Shown in pieces: positions 45,240-55,230 of a stretch of DNA of 64,000 nt (position 1 is the stretch's first letter; each line of letters opens with the position of its first letter). The stretch covers positions 124,001 to 188,000 of the forward strand of contig NZ_CP116383.1 of assembly GCF_028201475.1 (NCBI RefSeq), in the 5' to 3' direction. The stretch comes from Vibrio sp. SCSIO 43137 (lineage in GTDB: Bacteria > Pseudomonadota > Gammaproteobacteria > Enterobacterales > Vibrionaceae). The position numbers and the translations under genes are program-made. The notes under the pieces were generated by a model. It was not told the DNA's origin, made no database searches, and saw only the letters and a list, made by a program, of their open reading frames with translations.

Positions 45240-46034
45240 TTAAGCTGCTTGTAAGGCCTGATTTCGATATTCCATCGGAGTCAGGCCTTTTAGTTTCACC
45301 TTGATGCGTTTCGTATTGTAGTACTCGATGTATTCGTCAATATGTGCGATTAAGTCATCCGCATCTTCAAAGTGCTGATTATGGTACATCTCTGTTTTCA
45401 GCAAGGCAAAGAAGTTCTCCGCTACTGCGTTATCTAAGCAGTTTCCTTTTCGCGACATACTTTGAGTTAGTCCACTATTAGCGAGAGTTTCCTGATATTT
45501 CCTATGCCTATATTGCCACCCTTGGTCGCTATGGACGATTGGCTTAGCGTCATTGGCTAAGGCCGCAACTGCCTCTGTTACCCATTTTTCATCCGGCTTC
45601 GTTGCATTGAAGTCCCGTTTAAGTACATTTGGTGCGGTTGTTCCTGCTTCTCCTTTGTAAGAGCTGTAACGCTTGGGGCTGACCGTTGATTTCAAGCCAA
45701 GTAACCCCATCAGGCGTTGAACTGTCTTATGGTTAAGCATGACGTCCTGTTTCCTTAATTCCAAGTGAATGCGACGATAGCCATATCTTCCTTTATGGTC
45801 ATGGTATATTTTCTCAATCAACAGCTTCTCATCTTGATAGTTATCGGCGATGTTGTTCGACTGCGCATGATAATAGAAGCTATTTCTTGCTAACTGAAGG
45901 GCGTGCAAGAGATGTTGTTGTAGGTATTGATTTTTAAGAGCTAGAACTACTTTCGTTTTTTCTTTGTTCGACGATGCTTCTCCTGTTCCAGCTCCTCTAA
46001 CTTTTTTAGGACAGCATTCTCTGCTCGCAAGCAC
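45240..46034 (-). pseudogene. IS150-type OrfB with an internal deletion in the catalytic core
   Basis: The 264-residue frame has the normal N-terminal region (GRYGYRRIHLELRKQ) and end region (HSDQGWQYRHRKYQETLANSGLTQSMSRKGNCLDNAVAENFFALLKTEM). It goes from DEKWVTEAVAALANDAKPIVHSDQ, while intact relatives have DEKWVTDVTEF... with about 45 more residues holding the first catalytic Asp and PVMDLF. The deletion is in frame near 45570. The second Asp and the Glu remain. Confidence 0.8.
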
Positions 46035-46456
46035 GCTAACTCCTCTTTGAGCTCTTCCAGTGTTTTCTCATCATCGTGCTTGTCTTGAATAAAAGGGTTC
46101 TTGCTCATTGCGGGTCGTCCTCTGCTACGTTCAAGCCCCTGGAAGCCATCTCTTTCGTACTGTTTGAGCCAAACAGCGAGTGTGCCAGAGGAAGAAAAGT
46201 TTAAAACCGCACTAGTGTGACTGATAGACCAACCATTCGTCCACATATGCTTCAAAGCTTGCAGTTTAGTGTGTGCATTCTTTGCAAAACCATGAGGGGT
46301 AAATGCCTGAAAGCCATGAATATCGAATACTTGTGCCCAGTAATGTATTTGACGTGGCGGTATGGAGTGAAGGCGAGAAAGTTCCTGACATGAACTATCG
46401 CATTGTAGATATTGTTTAGCAATTGAGCATTTCAATGCTCGGCTGTATTTGGACAT
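45947..46456 (-). CDS. IS150-type OrfA
   Basis: This 169-residue protein has two HTH-like segments (ALKCSIAKQYLQCDSSCQELSRLHSI and WSISHTSAVLNFSSSGTLAVWLKQYERDG) and a C-terminal leucine zipper (KTLEELKEELACLRAENAVLKKLEELEQEK), as in IS150 InsJ. It seems complete and ends in a lysine-rich run where frameshifting to orfB is expected. Confidence 0.88.
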   Translation of the reverse strand: MSKYSRALKCSIAKQYLQCDSSCQELSRLHSIPPRQIHYWAQVFDIHGFQAFTPHGFAKNAHTKLQALKHMWTNGWSISHTSAVLNFSSSGTLAVWLKQYERDGFQGLERSRGRPAMSKNPFIQDKHDDEKTLEELKEELACLRAENAVLKKLEELEQEKHRRTKKKRK

Positions 46457-46563
46457 AAAAAGACCCCCAATAATTGGTGTCCAACTATTGGGGGTCAGTT
46501 CACGTTACCGCCTTTTATATATCCGGCTAGATAACGTCTACCGGACGGTATTTAGGTGCTATA

Positions 46564-47940
46564 TTACCCTCTTAGAACCTTAAGAATATCCGCCGTTTTC
46601 TCCTGCATAAGAACGACGTTACCGCGGGACTCTACATTCAAACGAACTACTGGTTCAGTATTGGAAGAGCGGAGGTTAAAGCGCCACTCGCCTTGCTCAG
46701 TTCTAAACTCGAGGCTAATACCATCAGTCTCATCTATACCAGAAGCAAGAGGTTGATACTTTTCCCTTACACGTTTGATCGCTTCTGCCGGGTTTTCCAA
46801 CTTTGAGTTTATTTCGCCTGATGATGGGTAGGCGATAATACGCTCTTGTACTGCTTCTGAAAGCTTAATTCTCTTAACAGAAAGTAGCTCTGCTACCAGT
46901 AGCCATGGAATCATTCCTGAGTCGCAGTAGGCGAAATCGCGGAAGTAGTGGTGGGCACTCATTTCGCCACCATAAACGGCATCTTCTTTGCGCATGCGCT
47001 CTTTAATAAAGGCATGACCGGTTTTCGACATAATGGCTTCTCCGCCATTTTCATTGACGATATCAATGGTGTTCCAGCTTAAACGTGGATCATGAATTAC
47101 TTTCGCTCCGGTATTTTTTTGTAAGAAGGCTTCTGCAAGCAGGCCTACGATATAGTAACCCTCGATAAACTCGCCCTTCTCATCAAACAGGAAGCAGCGG
47201 TCAAAGTCACCATCCCATGCAATGCCCATATCCGCGCCGGATTCAATAACGGCATCTGAAGTATCTTTACGACACTCAGGTAGCAGCGGGTTTGGAATTC
47301 CGTTAGGGAAGTTACCGTCCGGATTATGGTGCACTTTTACAAACTCAACCGGTAAACCAAGAGCAGCAAAGCGTGATTCGATTTCATCCACCACATGGCC
47401 GGCTGCACCATTACCAGCATTAACTACCAGTTTTAACGGTTTGATATTTTCTGGCTTGATGTAGCCCATCAGGTGATCTACGTAGGCAGCTAAGTTGGAT
47501 TGCTTGGTGTAACTACCGCGCTTAGTTACTTCAGCAAACTGATTTTTCTCTGCCAGTAACTGAATATCTTTCAGGCCGCTATCGCCGCTGATAGGTTTAG
47601 CGTCCTCACGAACTAACTTCATCCCGTTGTAATTTTTCGGGTTGTGGCTGGCTGTTACTTCTACACCACCATCTACGCCAAGAAACTTAGTTGCGTAGTA
47701 GATCTCTTCTGTGCCTGTCATTCCGATATCGATAACATCCACGCCGGCATCCATCAGGCCATCAGCCAGTGCTAGTTTAAGTTCTTCTGAGGTCAGTCGG
47801 ATATCCCCGCCGACAACAACACTTTCCGGACTAAGTTGCTGCCCGAAAGCCCGGCCGATACGGTAAGCGATATCGCTGTTTAGTTCGCTGCCAAGCTCAC
47901 CACGAATATCATAAGATTTAAAGCATGTAAGTTTGTTCAC
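46564..47940 (-). CDS. manB: Phosphomannomutase ManB (CpsG)
   Basis: I place the start at GTG 47940 ([16 protein letters not shown]); an in-frame TTG at 47952 is also open. The protein is 458 residues. It shows the active serine loop [15 protein letters not shown] near residue 98, the metal loop [15 protein letters not shown] near 240, [14 protein letters not shown] near 330 and [16 protein letters not shown] near 425. It supplies mannose-1-phosphate to ManC at 13410. Because the manB copy beside manC is deleted, this is the only intact manB in the window. Confidence 0.95.
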   Translation of the reverse strand: MNKLTCFKSYDIRGELGSELNSDIAYRIGRAFGQQLSPESVVVGGDIRLTSEELKLALADGLMDAGVDVIDIGMTGTEEIYYATKFLGVDGGVEVTASHNPKNYNGMKLVREDAKPISGDSGLKDIQLLAEKNQFAEVTKRGSYTKQSNLAAYVDHLMGYIKPENIKPLKLVVNAGNGAAGHVVDEIESRFAALGLPVEFVKVHHNPDGNFPNGIPNPLLPECRKDTSDAVIESGADMGIAWDGDFDRCFLFDEKGEFIEGYYIVGLLAEAFLQKNTGAKVIHDPRLSWNTIDIVNENGGEAIMSKTGHAFIKERMRKEDAVYGGEMSAHHYFRDFAYCDSGMIPWLLVAELLSVKRIKLSEAVQERIIAYPSSGEINSKLENPAEAIKRVREKYQPLASGIDETDGISLEFRTEQGEWRFNLRSSNTEPVVRLNVESRGNVVLMQEKTADILKVLRG

Positions 47941-48152
47941 AGAAGGACCCAATACAAATAAGATTAAACAAAAACGATTTTGTGAATCTTACTTAAGCTG
48001 GTTGGAAATTACGAGAGGTTGGCGTAGTTAAAACGTATTTTTTATTGAATAATTAACTTATATCAAAATGGCAGGTAAGCATGGCAACGCTTCTTTAAGA
48101 ATCAATATTTTGCGCTTATACTTCCAGTAACAGATGTCATGGAATAAAAATA

Positions 48153-48791
48153 ATGAAAACCAGAGAAAGAATAGTTTTTGCTGCCCTTGAGCTATTTAAT
48201 GAAGAGGGTGAGCGAAATATCACCACCAACCATATCGCGGCTCACATAGAGATCAGCCCCGGGAACCTTTACTACCACTTCCGCAATAAGCAGGAAATTG
48301 TAAGAGACATCTTTGATTGCTATTCAAAAGAGCTGCTGGAGCGCTTTGCACCTGTTGAAGCCAACAATGAAGAGAGTCTGGTTTTACTAAGACGCTACTT
48401 AGACTCCATTTTTACTTTGATGTGGAAGTATCGCTTCTTCTACGCCAACCTGCCGGAAATCCTTCAGCGTGATGAAGTGCTGCATGACCGTTATCTGGCG
48501 GTGCAGGCAAAGCTACAAGCCAACCTGAATCGTATTTTTAGTTCGTTTATTGAGCTTAAATTGCTGGATATTAAACAAGAAGAGGTTCAGCCTCTGGTAA
48601 CTTGTCTGCACCTGATTGCCTCCAGCTGGTTGGGTTATCAGTCAGCCATGTCGGTTAAGACGGATATTACTGAAAGAATTATCCATCAGGGTGTGTTGCA
48701 GATGATTACCATCGTTAAGCCTCACACCACAGATCTTGGCAGAGAACAGATTGAGTTGCTTGAGGATGGCATCAAGGCGATGAACGCCTGA
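48153..48791 (+). CDS. TetR-family transcriptional regulator
   Basis: This 212-residue protein has an N-terminal HTH domain RERIVFAALELFNEEGERNITTNHIAAHIEISPGNLYYHFRNKQEIV typical of TetR, with a C-terminal helical ligand domain of unknown specificity. It is 24 bases upstream of the DHH gene and probably cotranscribed with it. Target genes cannot be read. Confidence 0.9.
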   Translation: MKTRERIVFAALELFNEEGERNITTNHIAAHIEISPGNLYYHFRNKQEIVRDIFDCYSKELLERFAPVEANNEESLVLLRRYLDSIFTLMWKYRFFYANLPEILQRDEVLHDRYLAVQAKLQANLNRIFSSFIELKLLDIKQEEVQPLVTCLHLIASSWLGYQSAMSVKTDITERIIHQGVLQMITIVKPHTTDLGREQIELLEDGIKAMNA

Positions 48792-48815
48792 CAGTAACGC
48801 AGTAATAAGGACATT

Positions 48816-49814
48816 ATGCATTACGATATTTTTAACGGTGATGCCGACGGCATCATCGCCCTTCTTCAGCTTCGTCTGGCCTTTCCTATAAAGTCTACTT
48901 TGATTACCGGTATTAAGCGGGATATCGAACTGGTTAAGCAGGTGAATGCTGGACCAAGGGATACGTTGACGATTCTGGATATTTCCATGGAAAAGAACAA
49001 GCAGGCGCTGCTATCTGTTCTTAGCCAAGGCGCCAGTGCGGTTTATATCGATCACCACAGAGCGGGCGATATTCCTCAGTCAGAAGCTCTGGAAGCGCAT
49101 ATCGATCTGGATGCCAACACTTGTACGGCTTTGATAGTGGACAAACTGCTGGCTGGCCGTTACCACAACTGGGCAATTACCGCCGCTTATGGCGATAATC
49201 TGATCGACAAGGCCAATCAACTGGCAGACGCGGCCGGACTATCAGAGCAGCAGAAACAGCAGTTAAAGGAGCTGGGGACATTAATTAATTACAATGGCTA
49301 TGGGGCTAGTATAGAAGAGCTGCATTACCATCCGGCAGAGCTGTTTAAAAAACTAAAGCAGTACCCTTGCCCCTTTGATGTTATCTCTGACCCGAATTCT
49401 CCTTACCATGTTCTGAAAAAATGCTATCAGCAAGATCTTCAACAAGCTTTTGTGAATAATGATAGTGAAGCTACTGATACTGGTAGTCAGCCGGAACCAG
49501 ACTATCAGAGCTCCTGCCTGCGCCTCTATAAGCTTAAACCGGGCCTTGCTTCCCGCAGAGTGAGTGGTGTGTTTGGTAATGAGCTGGTCTATCAGAAGCC
49601 CGATTCAGCCCATGCTGTACTGACCCAGATTCCGGGTAGTGACGCTTATGTGGTATCAATCCGGGCGCCTCTGAACAATAAGAAGGGAGCAGGAGAGGTG
49701 TGCAGTCGCTTTGAAACCGGTGGCGGCAGAGAAGCAGCTGGTGGTATTAACCTTTTAGCTGAGGAGAGCGTTGAGGCATTAATCAATGCCATTGAACAGC
49801 GCTGGGGAAACTGA
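48816..49814 (+). CDS. DHH-family phosphoesterase-like protein
   Basis: The 332-residue protein starts HYDIFNGDADGIIALLQLRLAF (the DHH-domain D-x-D site). It has LTILDISMEKN and the name-giving motif AVYIDHHRAGDIPQS near residue 85, plus a C-terminal GGGREAAGGINLL like DHHA1 domains. DHH proteins include RecJ-like nucleases and nanoRNases or phosphatases; the specific role is unclear. Paired with the TetR gene. Confidence 0.85.
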   Translation: MHYDIFNGDADGIIALLQLRLAFPIKSTLITGIKRDIELVKQVNAGPRDTLTILDISMEKNKQALLSVLSQGASAVYIDHHRAGDIPQSEALEAHIDLDANTCTALIVDKLLAGRYHNWAITAAYGDNLIDKANQLADAAGLSEQQKQQLKELGTLINYNGYGASIEELHYHPAELFKKLKQYPCPFDVISDPNSPYHVLKKCYQQDLQQAFVNNDSEATDTGSQPEPDYQSSCLRLYKLKPGLASRRVSGVFGNELVYQKPDSAHAVLTQIPGSDAYVVSIRAPLNNKKGAGEVCSRFETGGGREAAGGINLLAEESVEALINAIEQRWGN

Positions 49815-49849
49815 AAAGCAGAAGGATAAGCAACCCGATCTCAGCTTAA

Positions 49850-50986
49850 CTATCTGGTCAGCCAGCTCTTAGGGTTCTGGGTTTTACTGTTGCGGCGAAT
49901 CTCAAAGTAGAGTGAGGCCTGAGGCTGGCCTCCTGTGTCTCCGGCAAGGGCGATAGTTTCGCCGGCTGCAACTTTGTCGCCTTCCACTTTCAGCAGAGTC
50001 TGGTTAAAGCCATAAAGGGTCATATCGCCTTTGCCGTGGTCCAGCAATACCACCAGTCCGTAACCGCGAAGATAATCGGCAAATACCACAGTACCGGAAT
50101 AGACGGCTTTAACAGGTTGCTCGTAGTCAACATCAATCACCATGCCTTTCCAGTTCACCTGCCCGTTTTGCCTGCTGCCGTAGTTATTCAGGATTCTGCC
50201 GTGAACAGGCCATGGCAGTTTACCTTTCTGCCTTGCAAGGCCATCCATAGGAATGGTGTTTCGCTTAGCGGCTTTGGCAATTTCTGATTTCAGGCGAGTT
50301 TCGTTGCGCTGCAGTTCGGCTAGGTAGTTTTTATCGTTAGAGATATTGGATTTAATTTTATTGACGGTTCTCTTACGCTGTTTCTGCGAACTGGCCAGTT
50401 GATCCCGTTTTGATGTCTGCTGTGCTAACAGACTTTTTATCTGCTTCTGTTTCTGGATTAACTGCCGGTTTTTCTCTTCCAGCTGTCCGGCGGTGTTGTT
50501 CAGCTCTTTAATCGCTTTCGCCCGTGCATTGGTAAGGTGCTGAAAGTACTTGCTGATTCTGGCCTGTTCTTCCGTTTGCTCTTTAATCGAAAGGCCATTC
50601 AGTTCACTGTTTTGCTTAATGATGTAATAGGTTTTTATTAATTCGGAAAGGGTGAGTTCCTGCTGCTCTTTTCTCTTCTCTAACTGGGCTTTTTGTTTGT
50701 GGAACTGCGACAGGTTTTTGTTGGCCTGATTTAGCTTGCTTTGTGTCTGCTTAATCTCTCTGCTAAGCGAGGAAATAGAGAGTTCTTGCTTTTTAAGGGA
50801 CTGTTGCAGGCTATTCAGCTCTTTCTGTTGCTTGGTAACAGAGCTCTGCTGGCGGGATATCTCGCTTTTAACCCCTTTAAGTTCATCCTGACTGGCAACA
50901 CCCGGCAGAGAAAACAGCAAAAATGCACTGATTAGCGCATAGGTTACTGATTGGCTGACAGATTTTACACAGATATGCAGGATCAT
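49850..50986 (-). CDS. envC: Murein hydrolase activator EnvC
   Basis: This 378-residue protein starts with a signal peptide (residues about 12-32, ending PGVAS), followed by a long coiled coil (about 36-240, many Gln/Lys/Leu), and ends in an M23/LytM domain (about 250-378). The zinc ligands are degenerate (WKGMVIDV in place of HxxxD; ASLYFEIR in place of HLHFE), as in E. coli EnvC, an activator of amidases AmiA/AmiB at the division septum rather than a hydrolase. It lies next to gpmI, the common gammaproteobacterial order. Confidence 0.92.
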   Translation of the reverse strand: MILHICVKSVSQSVTYALISAFLLFSLPGVASQDELKGVKSEISRQQSSVTKQQKELNSLQQSLKKQELSISSLSREIKQTQSKLNQANKNLSQFHKQKAQLEKRKEQQELTLSELIKTYYIIKQNSELNGLSIKEQTEEQARISKYFQHLTNARAKAIKELNNTAGQLEEKNRQLIQKQKQIKSLLAQQTSKRDQLASSQKQRKRTVNKIKSNISNDKNYLAELQRNETRLKSEIAKAAKRNTIPMDGLARQKGKLPWPVHGRILNNYGSRQNGQVNWKGMVIDVDYEQPVKAVYSGTVVFADYLRGYGLVVLLDHGKGDMTLYGFNQTLLKVEGDKVAAGETIALAGDTGGQPQASLYFEIRRNSKTQNPKSWLTR

Positions 50987-51063
50987 CTCAGATAGGGCTT
51001 GCCGGGTTAGAAAGTGTCTAGATTACAATAAGAAAAGCTCAGACCCAAAAGTATTTAAATACA

Positions 51064-51106
51064 AAATGGGGTCAGAACCAATATTATTTGGCGCTGACCC
51101 CATTTA
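51064..51106. repeat. REP-like palindrome between gpmI and envC
   Basis: AAATGGGGTCAG at 51064-51075 and CTGACCCCATTT at 51094-51105 make a 12-bp perfect stem around an 18-base loop. It stands just after the gpmI stop and may act as its terminator. The TGGGGTCAG stem looks like REP-type palindromes dispersed in gammaproteobacteria; I see one copy in this window. Confidence 0.55.
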
Positions 51107-51130
51107 AAAGTCTGAAGTTGACGGTATTAA

Positions 51131-52669
51131 TTACTTAGTCAGTACTTCACCGGACATTTCAGCCGGGATTTCCATACCAGTCAGGCTCAGCATAGTCGGA
51201 GCAAGGTCAGAAAGCTTACCGCCAGACTTAAACTCAAGCTCTTTGTCACCAACGTAGATCAGTGGTACCGGAAGGTTAGTGTGGGCAGTATGAGTGCCGC
51301 CTGTTTCCGGATCAACCATCATTTCAGCGTTACCATGGTCGGCGGTGATCAGTAGCTGACCCTCAGCTTCTTTAATGGCTTCAACAACCTGACCTACACA
51401 GCTGTCAACGGCTTCAATAGCTTGTTCAGCGGCTTCATAAACACCAGTGTGACCAACCATATCCGGGTTAGGGTAGTTACAGATAATGGTGTCATACTTG
51501 CCAGATTTGATAGCCGCAACCAGTTTTTCTGTCAGCTCGCCAGAGCTCATTTCAGGCTGAAGGTCATAAGTAGCTACTTTAGGAGAAGCAACAAGGCTAC
51601 GCTCTTCACCTTCAAATTCTGTTTCTACACCGCCGTTAAAGAAGAAAGTAACGTGTGCGTACTTCTCAGTTTCAGAGATACGTAGCTGAGTTTTGCCTGC
51701 TTTTGCCAGCCACTCACCATAGGTGTTTTCCAGTGATGCTGGTGGGAAAGCGCATGAAAGAGGAATATCGGCCGCATACTGAGTCAGCATAACAAACTCT
51801 ACTGCCGGGAACACTGAACGCTCAAAGCCTTCAAATGCCGGAACAAATGCACGGGTGATTTCACGGGCGCGGTCAGCACGGTAGTTCATAAAGATAACTG
51901 CATCGCCATCTTCGATAGCGGCTGAAGTTTCACCTTCTGCTTTAATTTCAGTTGGTTTTACAAACTCATCGTTTTCGTCACGTGCGTATGCCGCTTCCAG
52001 AGCAGATACAGCAGAGTCAAAGCTAAACTCGCCTTTTGCCTGAGTCAGTAAGTCATAAGCTTTCTCTACACGATCCCAGTTGTTGTCACGGTCCATTGCG
52101 TAGTAACGGCCAACCAGTGAAGCAATGCGGCCCTTGCCTAGCTCAGCAAACAGCGCATCAAAACGCTTAAGAGAACCTTCAGCGCTGCGTGGCGGAGTAT
52201 CACGTCCGTCAAGGAAGCAGTGCAGGTAGATCTTCTCAGCACCACGCTCAGCGGCCATTTTAACTGCTGCATAGATATGGTCTTCGTGGCTGTGAACACC
52301 ACCCGGAGACATTAGGCCCATAAGGTGAACGGCTTTACCTGCTTTAATAGCTTTATCCATTGCCGCAACCAGAGTCTCGTTCTCAGAGAAGTCGCCGTCA
52401 GCGATAGATTTAGTAATGCGGGTAAGGTCCTGATATACAACTCGTCCTGCACCAATGTTTGTGTGACCAACTTCTGAGTTACCCATCTGGCCGTCAGGCA
52501 GACCAACGTCTAGTCCGGATGCTGAAATCAGAGTGTTTGGCTGATTTGCAAAAAGCGCATCCATAACAGGTGTTTTTGCATTGTTGATTGCGTTGCTTGC
52601 GTTGTCTTCACGGTATCCCCAACCATCAAGGATCACCAGAGCCATTGGCTTCTTAGCAGACATAGTCAT
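51131..52669 (-). CDS. gpmI: 2,3-bisphosphoglycerate-independent phosphoglycerate mutase
   Basis: This 512-residue enzyme of glycolysis interconverts 3- and 2-phosphoglycerate with two Mn ions. It has [13 protein letters not shown] at the N-terminus, the active serine [15 protein letters not shown] near residue 60, [14 protein letters not shown] near 149, and [13 protein letters not shown] near 440. The length matches the family. It starts after an A-rich leader and is divergent from yibN. Confidence 0.96.
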   Translation of the reverse strand: MTMSAKKPMALVILDGWGYREDNASNAINNAKTPVMDALFANQPNTLISASGLDVGLPDGQMGNSEVGHTNIGAGRVVYQDLTRITKSIADGDFSENETLVAAMDKAIKAGKAVHLMGLMSPGGVHSHEDHIYAAVKMAAERGAEKIYLHCFLDGRDTPPRSAEGSLKRFDALFAELGKGRIASLVGRYYAMDRDNNWDRVEKAYDLLTQAKGEFSFDSAVSALEAAYARDENDEFVKPTEIKAEGETSAAIEDGDAVIFMNYRADRAREITRAFVPAFEGFERSVFPAVEFVMLTQYAADIPLSCAFPPASLENTYGEWLAKAGKTQLRISETEKYAHVTFFFNGGVETEFEGEERSLVASPKVATYDLQPEMSSGELTEKLVAAIKSGKYDTIICNYPNPDMVGHTGVYEAAEQAIEAVDSCVGQVVEAIKEAEGQLLITADHGNAEMMVDPETGGTHTAHTNLPVPLIYVGDKELEFKSGGKLSDLAPTMLSLTGMEIPAEMSGEVLTK

Positions 52670-53035
52670 GACCTCATTAAACTGAAAGTAATTTAAAAAT
52701 GAAATTAACGTAACTTTACTACACTTTTGCTTAAAAACTGTAGCCTTAGATCAAATAAAACCGCTAATTCGTCGTTACAAATTTTCACCGGCTTTTTGCT
52801 ACTAACGTCATTATTGCGAATTATTCGCAATTGGTAAAATTGCTGGTGGCTATTATTAAAATTGGTCTTACTAATCAGACAAAATGGGTGCGACAATTTC
52901 CTGCATAGATGACACAAGTAGAATTTCTGGGGCTTGAGCACGTTATTTCTTGTGCTGTTGTCGAATTTTCTCAATCACAGGGTTATACTCACGCTTTAAT
53001 TTTTATCGCTTTGACTAAGTGCAAGAGTGCAAGAA
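52670..53035. other. Divergent intergenic region gpmI / yibN
   Basis: This 366-bp AT-rich region must hold promoters for gpmI (minus) and yibN-secB (plus). I cannot assign boxes with confidence and no supported gene is present. Confidence 0.35.
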
Positions 53036-53470
53036 ATGCAGGAATATATAGATTTTATTCAGAATAACATGATCTTATCTCTGGTTTGGGTGGGTCTGGT
53101 TATTGCTATTGTTATGAGCTTTATTAAGTCAGCAACCGCGGCTTATAAAGAGATTTCTCCGGCTGAACTGACTCAGTTCATCAACAAAGATGAAGGTGTG
53201 GCGATCGATATCCGTACCAAAGATGAGTTTAAGCAGGGTCATATTACCGGTTCAGTTCACATTTTACCGTCTGACATTAAATCAGGTTCAGTACCAAGCC
53301 TTGAAAAATATAAGAGCAGCCCAATTACAGTAGTATGTAAAACAGGGACTACCGCTCAGGAGAACGCTAACCTGCTAGCTAAAGCGGGCTTTGAACAGGT
53401 TTATGTTCTGAGAGGCGGTCTGGTTTCCTGGACTGAAGCGAAAATGCCACTGGTACGTGGTAAGAAATAA
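53036..53470 (+). CDS. yibN: Membrane-anchored rhodanese-domain protein YibN
   Basis: I choose ATG 53036 (MQEYIDFIQNNMILSLVW) because E. coli YibN starts MQE; a GTG nine bases upstream is also in frame. It is about 144 residues. One membrane helix (about 13-33) is followed by a rhodanese domain with VAIDIRTKDEFKQGHITGSVHI and the active loop VVCKTGTTAQENA with the catalytic Cys. The order yibN-secB-gpsA-cysE is conserved, though grxC, which lies between yibN and secB in E. coli, is absent here. Confidence 0.9.
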   Translation: MQEYIDFIQNNMILSLVWVGLVIAIVMSFIKSATAAYKEISPAELTQFINKDEGVAIDIRTKDEFKQGHITGSVHILPSDIKSGSVPSLEKYKSSPITVVCKTGTTAQENANLLAKAGFEQVYVLRGGLVSWTEAKMPLVRGKK

Positions 53471-53580
53471 TATTTCACCTGCGTTGCCGATTTATCATGA
53501 AGTGAAGCCCTGAGTTTAGCTTCATCTTTAATAAGCGACGTAGTGATCAAGATACAGATTTAAAGATTAAGGACACTAAA

Positions 53581-54045
53581 ATGGCTGAAGCAGCACCTCA
53601 AGAAAACCAACAAAACTTCTCTATCCAGCGTATTTTCCTGAAGGATGTTTCTTTTGAAGCTCCTAATTCTCCGGATATGTTCCAGAAAGAGTGGAACCCG
53701 GATGTGAAACTGGATCTGGACACTCAAAGCCGCGAGCTTGGTGAAGGCGTATACGAGGTTGTTCTTCGTCTTACTGTGACAGTTAAGAATGCAGAAGAAA
53801 CAGCATTCCTGTGTGAAGTTCAGCAAGGCGGTATTTTCACTGCTGAGCAGATGGAAGCAGGTCAGCTTGCACATTGTCTGGGCGCATTCTGCCCGAACAT
53901 TCTGTTCCCGTATGCTCGTGAAACAATCTCAAGCCTGGTTGTTAAAGGTACTTTCCCTCAGCTGAACCTTGCACCGGTTAACTTTGATGCATTGTTTATG
54001 AACTACCTGCAAAATCAGGCTCAGGAAGAGCAGTCTGACGCTTAA
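53581..54045 (+). CDS. secB: Protein-export chaperone SecB
   Basis: This 154-residue tetrameric chaperone holds preproteins unfolded and hands them to SecA. The signature is clear: [34 protein letters not shown] near residue 13 and [37 protein letters not shown]. The acidic tail (QEEQSDA) is usual. It is followed by a hairpin terminator at 54105. Confidence 0.97.
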   Translation: MAEAAPQENQQNFSIQRIFLKDVSFEAPNSPDMFQKEWNPDVKLDLDTQSRELGEGVYEVVLRLTVTVKNAEETAFLCEVQQGGIFTAEQMEAGQLAHCLGAFCPNILFPYARETISSLVVKGTFPQLNLAPVNFDALFMNYLQNQAQEEQSDA

Positions 54046-54104
54046 TAGGTTGTTGTAGATAGCTTCTTATAATCAGAAGCTATGAGAAAGTTAAAACTAT
54101 TGAT

Positions 54105-54141
54105 AAAGTGCACAGAGCGAAAAGTAATGTGCACTTTTTTT
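54105..54141 (+). terminator. Rho-independent terminator downstream of secB
   Basis: AAAGTGCACA and TGTGCACTTT (54105-54114, 54128-54137) form a 10-bp stem with a T-run after it. It lies 60 bases after secB and just upstream of gpsA, which supports the later gpsA start. Confidence 0.8.
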
Positions 54142-54158
54142 ATTTATCGGAAATGAAT

Positions 54159-55187
54159 ATGACTAGCAAGCAAAATGCATATGGCAAAGAGATTGCGATG
54201 ACCGTTATCGGTGCAGGATCTTATGGAACTTCTTTAGCAATAGCTCTGTCCCGCAACGGATCTAACGTGGTTCTCTGGGGACATGAAGAAGACCATATGC
54301 AGAGATTGCAGGCGGATCGTTGTAATGAAGAGTTTCTGCCCGGTGTCGGATTTCCTGAAAGCCTGATTGTCGAGAGCGATTTAGCAAAGGCAGTCGGTGC
54401 TTGTCGTGACCTTTTAGTTGTTGTACCCAGCCATGTATTTGGCTTGGTTCTGGAGAGCTTAAAACCGCATCTGAGAGCGGATACCCGTATCTGCTGGGCA
54501 ACTAAAGGACTGGAGCCAGAGACCGGAAGGCTGCTTAAAGAGGTTGCCCATGACGTTATTGGTGATGCTTATCCCCTTGCTGTGATATCGGGGCCTACCT
54601 TTGCCAAAGAGCTTGCCAGTGGTATGCCGACAGCGATTTCTGTTGCTTCGCCGGATGCTGAGTTTGTAGAAGATCTTCAGGAAAAAATTCACTGTAGTAA
54701 GACCTTCAGGGTATACGCCAACAGTGATTTTACCGGTATGCAGCTTGGCGGTGCAGTTAAGAACGTGATTGCTATTGGTGCCGGTATGTCTGATGGTATT
54801 GGCTTTGGTGCTAATGCAAGAACCGCTTTAATTACCAGAGGGCTGGCGGAAATGAGCCGGCTTGGTGCCGCACTCGGGGCTCAGCAGGAGACTTTTATGG
54901 GTATGGCGGGCTTAGGTGATCTAGTATTAACTTGTACCGACAACCAGTCACGTAACCGACGCTTCGGACTGGCGCTGGGGCAGGGTAAAGATGTCGATAC
55001 GGCACAGGATGAGATAGGTCAGGTGGTTGAAGGCTACCGCAATACCAAAGAGGTGTGGATGCTGGCCCGCAGAATGGGGGTTGAAATGCCGATAGTCGAC
55101 CAAATCTATCAGGTACTGTATCAGGAAAAAGATGCTCGTCTTGCCGCACAAGATCTGTTGGCAAGGGACAAAAAAGCGGAAGGCTAA
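54159..55187 (+). CDS. gpsA: Glycerol-3-phosphate dehydrogenase (NAD(P)+) GpsA
   Basis: The open frame extends upstream into the secB terminator, so ATG 54159 ([18 protein letters not shown]), after CGGAA, is the better start; about 342 residues. It has [22 protein letters not shown] (NAD site), [54 protein letters not shown] with the catalytic Lys, and [18 protein letters not shown]. It makes sn-glycerol-3-phosphate for phospholipid synthesis. Confidence 0.96.
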   Translation: MTSKQNAYGKEIAMTVIGAGSYGTSLAIALSRNGSNVVLWGHEEDHMQRLQADRCNEEFLPGVGFPESLIVESDLAKAVGACRDLLVVVPSHVFGLVLESLKPHLRADTRICWATKGLEPETGRLLKEVAHDVIGDAYPLAVISGPTFAKELASGMPTAISVASPDAEFVEDLQEKIHCSKTFRVYANSDFTGMQLGGAVKNVIAIGAGMSDGIGFGANARTALITRGLAEMSRLGAALGAQQETFMGMAGLGDLVLTCTDNQSRNRRFGLALGQGKDVDTAQDEIGQVVEGYRNTKEVWMLARRMGVEMPIVDQIYQVLYQEKDARLAAQDLLARDKKAEG

Positions 55188-55230
55188 GCTGACAAAGCTT
55201 TTCCGGAAAATCAGATAGGATTTTGATTCA

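Larger units (their letters stand above)
45209..46502 (-). mobile_element. IS150-type (IS3 family) insertion sequence
   Basis: The 1294-bp element has end repeats TGAAGTGACCCCATAAAG (left) and TGAACTGACCCCCAATAG (right, complemented), bounded by CGT at 45206-45208 and 46503-46505. It contains orfA and orfB overlapping by 88 bases, with an A-run (about 45955) suited to programmed frameshifting. orfB has an internal deletion, so the copy is likely not autonomous. Confidence 0.92.
45194..46516. terminator. Bidirectional terminator palindrome of ugd/manB, split by an IS
   Basis: Left part 45194-45208 (AAAAGGCGGTAACGT) and right part 46503-46516 (CGTTACCGCCTTTT). Without the IS and the 3-bp repeat CGT they form a 26-bp perfect palindrome with arms AAAAGGCGGTAAC, a classic two-way terminator between the convergent genes ugd and manB. 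The right copy alone is now too far to pair across 1.3 kb, so its function may be altered. Confidence 0.8.

Noticed and set aside
52705..52974. 89-residue open frame in the gpmI/yibN gap (minus strand)
   Set aside because: No family motif, no good ribosome site, and it occupies the divergent promoter region.
54108..54158. Earlier GTG start for gpsA
   Set aside because: It lies inside the secB terminator hairpin; GpsA relatives begin close to the NAD-binding strand, fitting ATG 54159.
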